Assembly (NCBI GenBank): GCA_945947575.1
Contig: CAMEYM010000009.1
Coordinates: forward strand, 1-64,000
Source: Rhizobium sp. Q54
GTDB lineage: Bacteria; Pseudomonadota; Alphaproteobacteria; UBA2966; CAIVPW01
Length of the DNA stretch: 64,000 nucleotides
Reading direction: 5' to 3'
Shown here: positions 6,423-17,549 of the stretch, piece after piece
How positions within the stretch are numbered: position 1 is the stretch's first letter
How the letters are laid out: each line of letters starts with the position of its first letter
Made by a program: the position numbers and the translations under genes
The notes under the pieces: generated by a model
Databases searched by the model: none
What the model was told of the DNA's origin: nothing
The model's input: only the letters and a program-made list of their open reading frames with translations

Positions 6423-9293
6423 CTACTGCTGAACCAACTTGGAAGCTGGTTCCTCAATGCGCGCGCGGAAGCGTTCGTAGACCCAGGCCTGGGTTTGCAC
6501 AAGATCAGCGGCGAGGCTCTGGGGCGACGCCGCTCCGGCCGCCCGCGCCAGCACCGCGAGCATCGGCGCCTCGCCAAGGGTCCCAGGGGTCGGCTCATCC
6601 AGGCAGGCCCGCAGCCATGCCTGGACGTTGCGCTGAAACAACACCGCCCGGCCCAGGCGGCCGGCCTCGTCGGCGGGCAGCGCTCCGGCCCTGGCCAGCG
6701 CATCGAAGGCCGCGGCCGTGTCGCCCCGCAGCACCTCCGGATGGGTTGCCGCAGTCTGCAGCTCCAGGGTCTGGGCGAGGAACTCAAGGTCCAGGAGCCC
6801 GCCGCGTACATACTTCACCCGCATCGGGTCGCTGGTGCCGTGCTGCGCATCCACCTTGCTGCGCAGGTCAGCGACGTCGGCGATTACCTTGGCCGCGTCG
6901 CGCGGTTGCGCCAGCACCGCACGCACCTCGTTGGCGAGTCGCGCCGCCAGCTCCGGCGAGCCCGCCACGAAGCGGCCGCGCGTCAGGGCAAGGTGCTCGA
7001 ATGTCCATGCCTCGGTGCGCTGGTAGCGCAGGAAGCCCGTCAGCGAGGTGGCAATCGGACCCTGCGTCCCCGACGGCCGCAGGCGCATGTCCACCTCGTA
7101 GAGGTGGCCGGCGGCTGTGGGCGCCGTCAGCGCCCCGATCAGACGTTGGCTCAGGCGCATGAAATATGTCGAGGCGGGCAGTGGCGTCTTGCCGTCGGAC
7201 GTCACGTCCAGCGCGTCATACAAGAAGACGAGGTCGAGGTCGGAGGCGGCCGTCATCTCGCGCGCGCCGAGCTTGCCCATGGCCAGCACCGCGAAGGCGC
7301 CCCCCGCGACCGTGCCGTGCTGGCGGGCGAACTCCGCTGCGCTGCGTTCCGCCAACGCCTCCAGCACCACGTCGGCAAGGTCCGACAGCATCCACCCGGC
7401 GGCGCGCGCGTCGGCGCGCCCGCGCATCACCTGCACGCCGACCTGGAACTTGCGCTCGCCGGTGAACCGCCGCACGCGATCGAGGGTCTCCTCGAAGACC
7501 GCCGCGTCGGCCAACGCCGTCGCGAGCTCGGCGCGCAGAGCGTCTTTGGAGGGCAACCGCCGGAAGAACGCCGGGCTCAGCACCGCGTCGAGCACCTCCG
7601 GCCGCCGCGCCAGCGTCTCTGCAAGCACGGGTGCGGTCCCCATCACCTCCGCCAACAGGTCGAGCATCTCGGGATGCGCGTTGAGGAGCGCGAACAGCTG
7701 CACCCCAGCCGGCAAGCGCGTGAGGAACTCGTCGAATCGAAGCAGGGCGAAGTCGGCGTGCGGCGTACGGCCGAAGGCTCGCAGCAGGTCCGGCATGAGC
7801 TCGGTCAGCAACTCGCGCGCCCGTTCGGTGCGCGTCGCCGCGCTGTGGCCGTGATGCCAGCCCCGCACCATCGCCGCCGCCTTGGAGGGCTCCTTGAAGC
7901 CGAGCCGGGTCAACGTCTTGATCGTCTCGGGATCGTCTTCGACGCCGGTGAACACCAGGCTGCCGCCGCTCCCCAACGTCGGCGCGCGCTGGAACAGCAG
8001 GCCCGAGTGATGGCTGACCTTGAGGAGGTGACGGTGGATGTCGCTCTCGAACGCCGCGACGTCGCTGTAACCGGAGAACAGCGCGATGCGGCGCATGCCC
8101 TCGGCTTCCTTCGGCAGAGTGTGGGTCTGCTCGTCGGCGACCATCTGCAGCCGGTGTTCGACGCGGCGCAGGAACCAGTACGCCGGCGTCAGCTCGGTCG
8201 CCGCGGCAGGATCGATGCGGTTGGCCGTCGCCAACGCCTGCAACGCGGCCGTGGTCGCCCGGTAGCGCAGGGTCGGATCGCGCCCCCCGGCGATGAGCTG
8301 CAGGGTCTGGGCGAAGAACTCGATCTCGCGGATGCCACCGGCGCCGAGCTTGACGTTGTGGCCGCGCACCGCGACCTCGGAGTGGCCGTGGTAGGCGTGT
8401 ATCTGGCGCTTGATCGAGTGGATGTCGGCGATCGCTGCGAAGTCGAGGTGCTTGCGCCAGATGTATGGCGTCAGTGTCTTCACGAAGCGCTCGCCCGCGG
8501 CGATGTCGCCGGCTATGGGGCGCGCCTTGATCCACGCGGCGCGCTCCCAGTTCTGGCCGACGCTCTCGTAATAGGCCTCGGCGGCCACCATCGACATAGC
8601 GACCGCGGTCGAGCCCGGGTCGGGACGCAAGCGCAGATCGGTGCGGAACACGTAGCCGTCCTCGGTGCGCTCCGCGAGCAGCTTCACCAGGCGCCGCGTC
8701 AGCGGCACGAACGCGTCGGAGGCGCTCGCCGCGCTTCCCAGTGCGACCACGTCCTGATCCCAAAGCACGATCAGGTCGACGTCGCTCGAGTAGTTGAGCT
8801 CGCGCCCGCCGAGCTTGCCCATCGCGAACACGACGAAACCGTCCGCCGCCTTCAGCTGTCCGCTGGCAATCGCGTCGGTCAACAGGTGGCGCACCGTCGC
8901 CTCGATCGCCGCTTCGGCGAAGTCGCTCAGCGCCGCGACGACCGAGCCCGTGTGCCAGCCGGCGACGTCGGCGAGGGCAATCGTGGTTGCTGCCGCGAGC
9001 CGGTGGGCACGGCTCGCCTTCATGAACGCCGGCCCATCGGTCTCGGCGGCCGAGCGCCGCATCGCCTCGTTGATGTCGCTCAGCGCCGCCGGCGCCCCGC
9101 GCTCCACTGCCGCGCGCAACGTGCCCGGTTGGCGCACCAGGGCCTGCGCGAGGAAGGGGCTATTGCCGGCGACGGCCCGCACGAGGGTGGCGGTCTCCGT
9201 ATCCAGAGGCGCAAGCTCAACCACGGCACGCTCGGCGGCGGCTTCGTCCGCGGGCAGCGCGAGAGGTACCGAAGAGGGAGGAAGTCCCAGCAC
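6423..9293 (-). CDS. glnE: Glutamine synthetase adenylyltransferase/deadenylylase
   Basis: This 956-residue enzyme attaches and removes AMP on the adenylylation tyrosine of glutamine synthetase under P-II control. It has two nucleotidyltransferase halves, each with a signature: GKLGGRELNYSSDVDLIVLW in the N-terminal (deadenylylating) half and GKLGAREMTAASDLDLVFLY in the C-terminal (adenylylating) half, joined by the regulatory helical linker. The start is a GTG without a strong ribosome site, so the true N-terminus could differ slightly. Its target glnA and the P-II genes lie 22-35 kb away. Confidence 0.93.
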   Translation of the reverse strand: MLGLPPSSVPLALPADEAAAERAVVELAPLDTETATLVRAVAGNSPFLAQALVRQPGTLRAAVERGAPAALSDINEAMRRSAAETDGPAFMKASRAHRLAAATTIALADVAGWHTGSVVAALSDFAEAAIEATVRHLLTDAIASGQLKAADGFVVFAMGKLGGRELNYSSDVDLIVLWDQDVVALGSAASASDAFVPLTRRLVKLLAERTEDGYVFRTDLRLRPDPGSTAVAMSMVAAEAYYESVGQNWERAAWIKARPIAGDIAAGERFVKTLTPYIWRKHLDFAAIADIHSIKRQIHAYHGHSEVAVRGHNVKLGAGGIREIEFFAQTLQLIAGGRDPTLRYRATTAALQALATANRIDPAAATELTPAYWFLRRVEHRLQMVADEQTHTLPKEAEGMRRIALFSGYSDVAAFESDIHRHLLKVSHHSGLLFQRAPTLGSGGSLVFTGVEDDPETIKTLTRLGFKEPSKAAAMVRGWHHGHSAATRTERARELLTELMPDLLRAFGRTPHADFALLRFDEFLTRLPAGVQLFALLNAHPEMLDLLAEVMGTAPVLAETLARRPEVLDAVLSPAFFRRLPSKDALRAELATALADAAVFEETLDRVRRFTGERKFQVGVQVMRGRADARAAGWMLSDLADVVLEALAERSAAEFARQHGTVAGGAFAVLAMGKLGAREMTAASDLDLVFLYDALDVTSDGKTPLPASTYFMRLSQRLIGALTAPTAAGHLYEVDMRLRPSGTQGPIATSLTGFLRYQRTEAWTFEHLALTRGRFVAGSPELAARLANEVRAVLAQPRDAAKVIADVADLRSKVDAQHGTSDPMRVKYVRGGLLDLEFLAQTLELQTAATHPEVLRGDTAAAFDALARAGALPADEAGRLGRAVLFQRNVQAWLRACLDEPTPGTLGEAPMLAVLARAAGAASPQSLAADLVQTQAWVYERFRARIEEPASKLVQQ

Positions 9294-9385
9294 CGTCCGA
9301 CCCTATTGCGGGCGGCACCGCTCTGGAAGCCTTCCATCTCAGCCCGTGCTAAGGAAGACTCTCGGAGGCTGGAAGGCGAGGCGGG

Positions 9386-12300
9386 TTGAAGCGCGCGCGT
9401 AGGTTCCTGGTTCGGCTGCTCGCGGCCTTGACCGCCGGGTTCATCCTCGTCGCCGCGGGCGCGCTGTGGCTGGTGTCGACCGGTCCGGTATCCCTCGGCT
9501 TTCTGACACCATACTTCCAGGACGCTCTTGGCGGCCGCGACAGCGGCTACCGCATCACCTTTGCGGACACGGTGCTGGCCTGGGGGGGCTGGGAGCGCAC
9601 CCTCGACCTGCGCGTCCTCGACGTGCGCGTCCTCGCGCCCGACGAAACCCTGATCGCACAAGCGCCGGAGATCTCGGTGACCTTGTCGATCCGCGCCTTG
9701 TTCGACGGGGTCCTGGCGCCGACGGGTATCGATCTCATCGGTCCCGCTCTGCGCCTGGTGCGCAACGAGGACGGCCGCATCGCGCTTGGCGCGGCAACGC
9801 CGCGCGACCCGATCCGGGCCGGCAGCATGCTGGAACTGCTGCTCGCTGCCCTCGGCCAGCCTGCAACGGCCGGCACGCCGCTCGCCTATCTCACCCGCAT
9901 CGGCATCGCTGACGGCACCGTGTGGATCGAGGACCGCGCTACCGGGGCTGAATGGTTTGCGCCGCGCCTCGACGCCATCCTGGAGCGCCGCACGGCCGGC
10001 ATCAGCGCCGAGCTCGATCTGGTTCTTGCGTTGCAGTCGGGCTCGGTCGGCTTCACCGCCACCGCCGAGTGGTCGGATGTGCCCGGCGTGCTGACCATGG
10101 CGGCCGCGTTCAGCAATCTGAATCCCGCCGACCTGGTCGGGTCGGCGCCGCTGCTCGCCAACGTCGGCAGCGTCAACGCCGAAGTCAGCGGCAACGTCGC
10201 CGCACTCGTCGTGCGCGACGGCTCGATCTCGCGCATCGAGTTCGATCTTGCCAGCGGCCCCGGCGTGGTTCGCTCGCCCCTGTGGAGGGAACCGATCGCC
10301 TACGACAGTGCGACGATGCGTGGCACCGTCCTGGATGGGCTGCGCACCGTGCGCATCGACGACTTCTTCGTCGCCCAATCGGGCGCCTCGGCGGAGGCGA
10401 GTGGGCTCTTCACCTTTGCGCCCCAAGGCCTCGGCTTCGTTGCGGATGCAAGCTGGACCAACGTCCCCGTCGATCGCTTCGCGGCCATGTGGCCGGTGAC
10501 GCTGGCCCCGTTCACCCGCCATTGGGTCACCACCAACGTGCGCACGGGCCTGGTGCCCGAGGGCACCCTGCACCTGCGCGCCGCACCGGGCGAGATCCCG
10601 CTGATGCCTGGCAAGGGCGAGATCGACCTGCGCTTCGCGTACACCGGCGCCGCCGGCACGTACCTCGACGGACAGCCGGAGTTGCGCGAGGCGCGCGGGG
10701 TTGGCCGGCTCACCAATCGCGCGTTCGACCTCACCGTCGAAACTGGCCGCGTCGGTAGCCTGACGGTCGCCGAAGGGGCCGTGCACATCGACGGCATCGA
10801 CTCGCTCGTGCCGCAGATGGTCATCGAACTGGTCGCGAGCGGCCCCACCGCGGAGGCGCTGCGCATCCTTTCGCTGGCCCCACTGGCCTTGGACGTGCCG
10901 CGGGACTACGGCGGCGCGATGGCGGCACGCGCGCAGATCGCGTTGCCGCTGGGCGACCCGATCCCGCCGGAGCAGATCAAGTACGCGGCAGCCGTGAACC
11001 TGCGCGACCTCACCATCCCGACCGGCACCGCGCAGTTGTCGCTGACAGATGGCGCTCTATCGTTGCGCGCCGACGCGACCGGTATCGAGGCACAGGGCAC
11101 GCTCTCGGCGAACGGAGTGCCGCTGCGCATCGATGCGCGCGTTCCGACACGCCCGGGCCAAGCCATCCAGGTGACCGCCAGTGGTACCCTCAACGACGAT
11201 GCGCGTAAGCGACTCGGTATCGATGCCGGCGCGCTCATCCAGGGGCCGGTCGGCGCCATCGCCCGTCTGGAGATCGCCTCGGCCGCGGGCGGGCCGGTCG
11301 GCGTGCGGCGCGGCTCGTTCGACCTCGACCTCGCCACTGCGCGCATCGACCTGCCCGGCGAGGGCTGGGACAAGAGTGTCGGCCAAGCCGCGACGGCCAA
11401 CCTGCTGTTGGAGCCGGCTCCTGACGGCGTGCTGAACTTCACGTCCCTGATGATCCACACGCCGCAGTTCACGGCGGACGGACGCTTCTCGCTCGATCCG
11501 CGCAGCGCCACCTCCAGCGGCGGCGCCACCATCAACGGCTACGAAGTGGCGTTCACCTGGAAGCGCACCGACCCGGGCGGGGCAGGGCACATCTCTGCCA
11601 CGGCGCGCGCCGACGAAAAGATGCTCGCCGCGTTCGGCTACGCGCTGGAGCCGTGGCTAAGCGGGCCGCTGCAGATCGGCGCGGAGATCGACACCGCCGG
11701 TACCGAGCCTGGTCTGGTGCGCGTTGCCCTCGACCTGCGCGATGCAACCATTGCCACCAACCTGTACGCCAAGGCGGCCGGGCAGGACGGCTTTGCCGAG
11801 CTGACGTTCGCGCCGGACACGACGCGCGCGTACCGGCTGCGCTCGTTCGCCGGAACGGCGGCCGGTCTCGCTCTCGCCGGCACCGTCGAGGCAGCGGCAG
11901 CACCCGACACGGGATGGCGCCGCATTCAGTTCGCGCGCTTTGTGCTCGGCGAGACCACCATGAGCGCGACGGTCGAGCAGCAAGCGGGCGGAGCGCTGGT
12001 CGTCGCCGCCCAAGGGCAGCGCCTCGACATCCGGCCGATGTTCGGTGGCGTCACCGTCGCAGATGGCTCTGCGGATCCCGACCGCGTTCCGCTGCCGCCG
12101 TTGCAGTTCAGTGGCCGCTTCGACAACCTCATCATCGGACCCGACCGCACGCTGCACGAGGCCGCCGGTACCGGCGAGTTCCGCGACGGCGCCTGGCGCT
12201 CGCTCGGCGCTACTGCGCGGCTGCCCAACGGCGCGAGCGTCGCCGTGGCGATCGCCGATGCGGAGGGCGGTCAGAACATCTCCGTGACGTCCACCGACGC

Positions 12301-12841
12301 CGGTTCGTTCTTGGCGGTGTTCGGACTCTTTCAGGGTGCCGGCGGCGGCGCCATGGAGCTCAACGGCAAGATCGAGAACAGCGGTGGGATGGTGCTGGCG
12401 GGTACCTTCGTGGCGCGCGATTTCCGCCTCGTGCGTGCCCCGGGCGTGCTGCAGCTCCTATCGGTGGCCTCGCTATTCGGTATCGTCGAGTCGCTGCAGG
12501 GACCCGGCATCCAGTTCCTCGACTACGTCGCCCCGTTCCGCATCTCGGCGAACTCGTTCACGCTCGGTGACTCGAGGGCACGCGGTGCGTCCCTCGGCAT
12601 CACCATCGCCGGCACGCTGGATCGCCGCACCGACACGATGGACTTCCGCGGCACGATCGTGCCGTTCTTTGCAATCAACGATATCCTCGGGCGCATACCG
12701 CTGCTGGGCGACATCTTCATCGGCGAAGGTGTGCTGGCCACCAACTATCGGGTGACGGGAAGTCCGGCCTCGCCGGTGATCACCATCAACCCGGTGTCCA
12801 CGCTGACGCCGGGCTTCCTGCGCGAGCTGCTGCCGAACTAG
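9386..12841 (+). CDS. AsmA/YhdP-like envelope protein (DUF3971)
   Basis: A 1151-residue protein with one N-terminal membrane anchor (about residues 8-30) and a very long periplasmic region rich in beta strands, as expected for the AsmA/YhdP/TamB bridge family that moves phospholipid between the inner and outer membranes. The C-terminus ([20 protein letters not shown] through [19 protein letters not shown]) is the typical AsmA-like end. The start is a TTG after a purine-rich GGAAGGCGAGG. It is divergent from glnE (92-nt gap) and converges on tyrS, sharing four bases at the stops. Confidence 0.82.
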   Translation: MKRARRFLVRLLAALTAGFILVAAGALWLVSTGPVSLGFLTPYFQDALGGRDSGYRITFADTVLAWGGWERTLDLRVLDVRVLAPDETLIAQAPEISVTLSIRALFDGVLAPTGIDLIGPALRLVRNEDGRIALGAATPRDPIRAGSMLELLLAALGQPATAGTPLAYLTRIGIADGTVWIEDRATGAEWFAPRLDAILERRTAGISAELDLVLALQSGSVGFTATAEWSDVPGVLTMAAAFSNLNPADLVGSAPLLANVGSVNAEVSGNVAALVVRDGSISRIEFDLASGPGVVRSPLWREPIAYDSATMRGTVLDGLRTVRIDDFFVAQSGASAEASGLFTFAPQGLGFVADASWTNVPVDRFAAMWPVTLAPFTRHWVTTNVRTGLVPEGTLHLRAAPGEIPLMPGKGEIDLRFAYTGAAGTYLDGQPELREARGVGRLTNRAFDLTVETGRVGSLTVAEGAVHIDGIDSLVPQMVIELVASGPTAEALRILSLAPLALDVPRDYGGAMAARAQIALPLGDPIPPEQIKYAAAVNLRDLTIPTGTAQLSLTDGALSLRADATGIEAQGTLSANGVPLRIDARVPTRPGQAIQVTASGTLNDDARKRLGIDAGALIQGPVGAIARLEIASAAGGPVGVRRGSFDLDLATARIDLPGEGWDKSVGQAATANLLLEPAPDGVLNFTSLMIHTPQFTADGRFSLDPRSATSSGGATINGYEVAFTWKRTDPGGAGHISATARADEKMLAAFGYALEPWLSGPLQIGAEIDTAGTEPGLVRVALDLRDATIATNLYAKAAGQDGFAELTFAPDTTRAYRLRSFAGTAAGLALAGTVEAAAAPDTGWRRIQFARFVLGETTMSATVEQQAGGALVVAAQGQRLDIRPMFGGVTVADGSADPDRVPLPPLQFSGRFDNLIIGPDRTLHEAAGTGEFRDGAWRSLGATARLPNGASVAVAIADAEGGQNISVTSTDAGSFLAVFGLFQGAGGGAMELNGKIENSGGMVLAGTFVARDFRLVRAPGVLQLLSVASLFGIVESLQGPGIQFLDYVAPFRISANSFTLGDSRARGASLGITIAGTLDRRTDTMDFRGTIVPFFAINDILGRIPLLGDIFIGEGVLATNYRVTGSPASPVITINPVSTLTPGFLRELLPN

Positions 12842-14103
12842 CTCGGCACGCCGAGGGCATGGCGCTTGCGTCCGAGCGAGAGCTTGATGCGTCCCTCGCC
12901 GTCGAGGTGCTGGCGGCCGATGCTCTCGGTCTCGTTGGTGATCGGGGCGTCGTTCAGGCGAATGCCACCGCCACGGATCAGCTTGCGCGCCTCGCCTTTC
13001 GATGCGACCAGGCCGGACGCGAACACCAGCTCGAACGCCGGGATGCCGGCGCTGAGGGCCGCGCGGTCGATCGGGAAGGTCGGCAGGCCTTCGCCGGCGA
13101 CGCCCTGTTCGAACGTCTTGCGCGCTGTTTCCTCCGCGGCCCGCGCCGCGTCGCTGCCGTGGTTGAGCGTGGCTGCGGCGTTGGCGAGGGCGATCTTGGC
13201 CTGGTTGAGCTCCTGGCCTTCGAGCTTCTCCAACCGCGCGATCTCCGCGAGCGGCATATCCGTGAACAGCCGCAAGAAGCGGCCGACGTCGGCGTCGTGG
13301 GTGTTGCGCCAGAACTGCCAGTAGTCGTACGGCGACAGCTTCTCGGCGGAGAGCCACACCGCGCCCTGCGCGGTCTTGCCCATCTTGCCGCCGCCGGCGG
13401 TGGTGATGAGCGGCGTGGTCACCCCGTACAGCTCGCGTCCGTCTACGCGCCGGCCGAGTTCGACGCCGGTGACGATGTTGCCCCACTGATCGGAGCCGCC
13501 GAGTTGCAGGCTGACGCTCTGGCGGCGGGCGAGCTCCAGGAAGTCGTAGGCCTGGAGGATCATGTAGTTGAATTCGAGGAACGACAGCGGCTGCTCGCGC
13601 TCCAGCCGCAGCTTCACGCTGTCCATGGACAGCATGCGGTTGACGGAGAAGTGCGCGCCGAATTCGCGCAGGAACGGGATGTAGGCGAGCCCGTTGAGCC
13701 AGTCGTCGTTATCGACCAGGATCGCATCGGTGGGGCCGGTGCCGAACTTGAGGAACGGCGCAAAGTTCCGCGCAATCCCTGCCTTGTTGGCGGTGATGTC
13801 GGCATCCGACAGCACCTTGCGTGCTTCGTCCTTGCCGGATGGATCGCCGATCTTTGTGGTGCCGCCGCCGACGAGCACGATCGGCTTGTGGCCGGTCTGC
13901 TGCAGGCGGCGCAGCATCATGATCTGCACCAGGCTGCCGACGTGCAGGCTCGACGCGGTGCAGTCGAAGCCGATGTAGGCGACGACGCGCCCGCTCACCG
14001 CCTTGGCGTCCAGGGCGTCGCGATCGGTGATCTGATGGACGTACTGGCGCTCCTCCAGAACGCGGAGAAGGTCCGACCGGGCCGCGCTCATGTTCTGCGT
14101 CAC
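12838..14103 (-). CDS. tyrS: Tyrosyl-tRNA synthetase
   Basis: The 421-residue class I synthetase charges tRNA-Tyr. The HIGH-like motif is SLHVGSLVQ (about residue 53), the substrate pocket shows [12 protein letters not shown], and the KMSKS loop is [12 protein letters not shown]-terminal S4-like RNA-binding domain ([15 protein letters not shown]) completes it. The frame opens with GTG at 14103; an ATG four codons later (14091) is an alternative start. Its stop overlaps that of the AsmA-like gene in a shared CTAG. Confidence 0.95.
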   Translation of the reverse strand: MTQNMSAARSDLLRVLEERQYVHQITDRDALDAKAVSGRVVAYIGFDCTASSLHVGSLVQIMMLRRLQQTGHKPIVLVGGGTTKIGDPSGKDEARKVLSDADITANKAGIARNFAPFLKFGTGPTDAILVDNDDWLNGLAYIPFLREFGAHFSVNRMLSMDSVKLRLEREQPLSFLEFNYMILQAYDFLELARRQSVSLQLGGSDQWGNIVTGVELGRRVDGRELYGVTTPLITTAGGGKMGKTAQGAVWLSAEKLSPYDYWQFWRNTHDADVGRFLRLFTDMPLAEIARLEKLEGQELNQAKIALANAAATLNHGSDAARAAEETARKTFEQGVAGEGLPTFPIDRAALSAGIPAFELVFASGLVASKGEARKLIRGGGIRLNDAPITNETESIGRQHLDGEGRIKLSLGRKRHALGVPS

Positions 14104-14113
14104 GCCTTTGGCG

Positions 14114-14755
14114 TCAGGCCTTTACGGTCGTGTCGGCGTAGCGCTCGATCATTGCCGCCATCTCGTCGAGCTTGCCCTCGAAGAAATGGTCTGCGCCGGC
14201 AATCGTCTTGTACTCGACGCCGATGCCGCGCTGCGCCTTCAGGCGGTTGGCGAGCTTGTTGACGTCGGGCTCCGGCACGACCTCGTCGCCGGTGCCCTGG
14301 ATGATCAGGCCGGAGGACGGGCAGGGCGCCAGGAAGGCGAAGTCGTAGATGTTCGCTGGCGGCGCGACCGCGATGAAGGCGTTGATTTCGGGCCGCCGCA
14401 TCAGGAGTTGCATGGCGATCCAGGCGCCGAACGAGAAGCCGCTCACCCAGGTGTGTGACGCGCTCGGGTGGTAGGTCTGCAGCCAGTCGAGGGCGGCGGC
14501 CGCGTCGGCGAGCTCGCCCTGGCCGTTGTCGAAGGTGCCCTGACTCTTGCCGACGCCCCGGAAGTTGAAGCGCAGCACGGCGAATCCCGAGCGCGCCAGC
14601 GCGTGGAAGATGTTGTAGACGACCTTATTGTTCATCGTGCCGCCGAAGCGCGGATGCGGGTGCATGACCAGCGCAACGGGAGCGGTGGCGGTCGCCGCCT
14701 TCTGGTAGCGGGCCTCGATGCGGCCTTCGGGTCCGTTGATGACGACTTCGGGCAT
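14114..14755 (-). CDS. Alpha/beta-hydrolase, COG2945-like
   Basis: This 213-residue hydrolase has the nucleophile elbow GFSFGAW, an oxyanion-site region [14 protein letters not shown] and a C-terminal [11 protein letters not shown] with the catalytic histidine. It resembles the COG2945/dienelactone-hydrolase-like family; the substrate is unknown. I prefer the ATG at 14755, where the conserved [17 protein letters not shown] begins, over a longer frame rich in arginine. It ends 10 nt before tyrS begins and is probably transcribed with it. Its upstream region carries IscR-like palindromes. Confidence 0.82.
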   Translation of the reverse strand: MPEVVINGPEGRIEARYQKAATATAPVALVMHPHPRFGGTMNNKVVYNIFHALARSGFAVLRFNFRGVGKSQGTFDNGQGELADAAAALDWLQTYHPSASHTWVSGFSFGAWIAMQLLMRRPEINAFIAVAPPANIYDFAFLAPCPSSGLIIQGTGDEVVPEPDVNKLANRLKAQRGIGVEYKTIAGADHFFEGKLDEMAAMIERYADTTVKA

Positions 14756-14807
14756 GCTCAAACTTTCTGGGCGCGCGCGGCGTGGCCGGCGGGCTGCCAG
14801 AGCCAAA

Positions 14808-14828
14808 ATCCGACTCTGTTAGTTCAGT
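14808..14828. promoter_or_regulatory. IscR-like palindrome, distal
   Basis: GACT-CTGTT-AGTT (14812-14824) is close to the core of the E. coli type 1 IscR site, GACT-N5-AGTC, with one mismatch. On the other strand it reads AACT-AACAG-AGTC-GG and closely resembles the proximal site 56 bp away, in inverted orientation. It lies between the hydrolase start and the cysE-isc promoter, so it may act on either. Confidence 0.5.
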
Positions 14829-14865
14829 TTACGTCGCTCAGGAGCCACAGCCTGGGCTCGCAAAC

Positions 14866-14893
14866 TTGACTAACCAGGTCGGACAACTAAAAT
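14866..14893 (+). promoter_or_regulatory. Isc operon promoter overlapped by an IscR-like site
   Basis: TTGACT (14866-14871) and TAAAAT (14888-14893) are 16 bp apart and form a good housekeeping promoter about 190 nt upstream of cysE. The -35 element and spacer contain GACT-AACCA-GGTC (14868-14880), one mismatch from the GACT-N5-AGTC core of type 1 IscR sites. A bound IscR would block polymerase, which fits autoregulation of the operon. Confidence 0.6.
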
Positions 14894-15091
14894 CCAAACG
14901 TAGGGCCAAGTCCTTGGCCGGGTTCTGGCGCGCGCCAGGATGGCTGGCCTCGGGGCGACTCGCTGGATGGCGCCGGACGGCGCCGTCACAACGAGAAGCG
15001 GCTTATATCATATCTCGGCAGGCGGCGATCAAGCACAGCGGCCGGGTCGGCGCGCGGAGTGCGCGGCAAATAAGCGGGAGCTGGCGGCGCC

Positions 15092-15808
15092 TTGGCATTC
15101 GAGACCGTACGCAGCGATATCGCAGCGATCTTCGAGCGCGACCCCGCGGTGCGGTCGCTGCCGGAGATTTGGCTGAGCTATCCCGGCTTCCACGGCGTTC
15201 TGATCCACCGCCTGACCCATCGCCTGTGGCGGGCGCGATGGCGGCTCCTGGCGCGCATGCTTTCCAATGTGGGGCGGCTCTTTACCGGGATCGAGATCCA
15301 TCCCGCTGCCAAGATCGGCAAGGGCTTCTTCATCGACCACGGCAACGGCGTGGTCATCGGCGAGACCGCCGAAATTGGTGACAACGTCACCCTCTATCAC
15401 GACGTTACCTTGGGCGGCATCGCCCCGGCCGTCGACTCGGCCTCTCAGGTCAACGTAAAGCGCCATCCGACCCTACGGGACGGCGTCATCATCGGCTCCG
15501 GCGCGCAAGTGCTGGGGCCGATTGTCATTGGCGAGAACGCGCGCGTCGGCGCCAACGCCGTCGTGCTGAAGGACGTTCCGGCTGGCGCCACCGTCGTCGG
15601 CATCCCGGCGCGGGTCGCGATGACCCGGCGTGATCGCGACGCCCATTTCGAGGCATACGGGACATCGCGCGACGAGGTTCCCGATCCCGTGGCGCGCGTC
15701 ATCGAAGGTCTGCTGGACCAGATCGAGTCGTTGCAGGCGCGCGTCAACAAGCTCGAAGGCACCACCGTCCCCGAGCGCTGGAAGGTGCCGGCGGACAACA
15801 AGGACTAA
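15092..15808 (+). CDS. cysE: Serine O-acetyltransferase
   Basis: A 238-residue enzyme that acetylates L-serine, the committed step to cysteine. The left-handed beta-helix of hexapeptide repeats is clear ([20 protein letters not shown], then [20 protein letters not shown]), with the catalytic HDVTLGG segment. A short N-terminal helical part and an extended C-terminal tail with a coiled-coil stretch complete it. The start is TTG with GGGAG upstream. It heads the isc operon, so cysteine precursor supply is coupled to the desulfurases downstream. Confidence 0.92.
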   Translation: MAFETVRSDIAAIFERDPAVRSLPEIWLSYPGFHGVLIHRLTHRLWRARWRLLARMLSNVGRLFTGIEIHPAAKIGKGFFIDHGNGVVIGETAEIGDNVTLYHDVTLGGIAPAVDSASQVNVKRHPTLRDGVIIGSGAQVLGPIVIGENARVGANAVVLKDVPAGATVVGIPARVAMTRRDRDAHFEAYGTSRDEVPDPVARVIEGLLDQIESLQARVNKLEGTTVPERWKVPADNKD

Positions 15809-15858
15809 GGCTCCAGGGACTAAGGCGGGCCGAAAAAATCGAGGGGAGCGAAGGGTAT

Positions 15859-16347
15859 ATGAAACTTTCTTCACGAGGCAGATACGCGGTGATGGCGATG
15901 GCTGACCTCGCCATTCACAGCTCCGACCGGCCGGTATCCCTGGCCGAGATCGCCGAGCGCCAAGAGATCTCGCTCTCCTACCTCGAGCAGCTGTTCGGCA
16001 AGCTGCGCCGCAACCACTTGGTGCGCAGCGTCCGCGGCCCGGGCGGCGGCTACAAGCTGGCCCGCGTCGGTGAGGAGATTCGCGTCGCCGACATCGTCGT
16101 CGCGGTCGATGAGCCGCTCAGCGCCACGCGCTGTCGTCCAGGCTCCGCTACTGGCTGCCATTCCTCGCGCGGCCGCTGTTTGACCCACGATCTCTGGGAA
16201 GAACTCGGCAACCAGATCCACCTCTACCTCAGCTCCGTTTCCCTCGCCGACGTCGTCAACCGCCGTGTCCTTGGCACCAGCGGCCTGCTGGCGCGCGCTG
16301 CGCTCGCCCGCTTCGAGCCGCGTCCGGAGCCGGTTCCGGCCGAGTAG
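15859..16347 (+). CDS. iscR: Fe-S cluster regulator IscR (Rrf2 family)
   Basis: The 162-residue Rrf2-family protein has an N-terminal winged helix (MKLSSRGRYAVMAMADLA at the start, then RGPGGGYKLAR) and the [2Fe-2S] site Cys92, Cys100, Cys107 with His110, in a C-x7-C-x6-C spacing slightly wider than the C-x5-C-x5-C of E. coli. With a cluster bound it represses isc transcription when Fe-S supply is adequate. Two IscR-like palindromes lie at the operon promoter, suggesting autoregulation. It is 50 nt after cysE. Confidence 0.93.
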   Translation: MKLSSRGRYAVMAMADLAIHSSDRPVSLAEIAERQEISLSYLEQLFGKLRRNHLVRSVRGPGGGYKLARVGEEIRVADIVVAVDEPLSATRCRPGSATGCHSSRGRCLTHDLWEELGNQIHLYLSSVSLADVVNRRVLGTSGLLARAALARFEPRPEPVPAE

Positions 16348-16352
16348 GGGCG

Positions 16353-17540
16353 ATGGACTCCCGCTGGACATACCTCGACTACAACGCGACCACCCCGGTG
16401 CGGCCGGAGGTGTTGGCGCGTGTGGCCGAAGTCATGACCGTGGGCGGCAATCCATCGTCCGTCCACCGCTTCGGCCGCTTGGCGCACGCCTTCATCGACC
16501 GGGCGCGGGAGTCGGTCGCGGAGCTGGCCGGCGCCGATATGGAGCAGGTCGTCTTCACCAGCGGCGCCACAGAGGCGAACGCCCTCGCCCTGCGCAGCCT
16601 GGCGCGCCACGCCGCTCCCGGCGGCCGCGCCTGGGGCGCGAGCCGGGTGCTGATCTCCGCCATCGAGCACGACTCGGTGGTTGGCTCCGCCCATGCTCTC
16701 GATCTTCCGGTGGAGACCGTTCCGGTCACCGCGGACGGCGTCATCGACCTCGCGGCGCTAGAGCAGATGCTGGGCGCTGGCGGCACGGCCGTCCTGGCGC
16801 TGCAGCTCGCCAACAACGAGACCGGTGTCATCCAGCCGGTGGCCACCGCGGCCGAGCTCGTGCATGCGGCCGGCGGCGTTCTCCATTGCGACGCGGTGCA
16901 GGCCGCCGGACGCATTCCCATAGATTTCCCGGCGGTTAGCGCCGACACCCTGGTTTTGTCGAGCCACAAGATGGGCGGACCCGCCGGTGCCGGCGCGCTG
17001 CTTGCGCGCGAACTGAGCTTGCTATCGCCGATGCTGATCGGCGGTGGTCAGGAGCGCGGATTGCGCGCTGGGACCGAAAACGCCGCGGCGATTTCTGGCT
17101 TCGGACTGGCGGCGGATCTCGCCGCTGCCGACCTCTCCAAGGCAAGCGATATCAGTATTTTGCGGGACGATCTTGAATCCAGATTGAAGGTCATGGCGGC
17201 GGGCGTGCGGGTGTTTGGCACCGGCTCGGCGCGCCTTCCCAACACCTCCTGCTTCGCCCTCGGCGGCCTCGACAACGAGACCCAGGTCATCGCCCTCGAC
17301 CTCGCCGGCGTGGCGGTGAGCGCCGGTGCGGCCTGCTCGTCGGGCAAGGTCGCCGCGTCGCGGGTGCTGCGCGCCATGGGCGTGCCGGAGAGTCTCGCGC
17401 GCGCCGCCATTCGCGTCAGCATCGGCTGGGCCACGACCCGCGCCGACATAGATCGTTTCTGCGCTGCATGGTCCGAGTTCGTGACGCGCCAGATGGCGCG
17501 CGCCACCGGCACCGCGCGCTTTGCCGCCGCCGCGCACTAG
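16353..17540 (+). CDS. Cysteine desulfurase, NifS/IscS-like paralogue
   Basis: A 395-residue PLP enzyme that removes sulfur from cysteine. The PLP lysine is Lys206 in SSHKMGGPAG and the active-site cysteine is Cys328 in AACSSGK. It starts 6 nt after iscR and is followed at once by a second, standard IscS. It is shorter and more alanine-rich than IscS and lacks the C-terminal tail that docks IscU. It may serve another sulfur acceptor or act as a second donor; the sequence does not decide. Confidence 0.88.
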   Translation: MDSRWTYLDYNATTPVRPEVLARVAEVMTVGGNPSSVHRFGRLAHAFIDRARESVAELAGADMEQVVFTSGATEANALALRSLARHAAPGGRAWGASRVLISAIEHDSVVGSAHALDLPVETVPVTADGVIDLAALEQMLGAGGTAVLALQLANNETGVIQPVATAAELVHAAGGVLHCDAVQAAGRIPIDFPAVSADTLVLSSHKMGGPAGAGALLARELSLLSPMLIGGGQERGLRAGTENAAAISGFGLAADLAAADLSKASDISILRDDLESRLKVMAAGVRVFGTGSARLPNTSCFALGGLDNETQVIALDLAGVAVSAGAACSSGKVAASRVLRAMGVPESLARAAIRVSIGWATTRADIDRFCAAWSEFVTRQMARATGTARFAAAAH

Positions 17541-17549
17541 GTAAGAGAC

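Noticed and set aside
6495-9389. 964-codon open frame antisense to glnE
   Set aside because: It mirrors glnE, has arginine-, histidine- and glutamine-heavy composition typical of GC-rich shadow frames, and shows no family motif.
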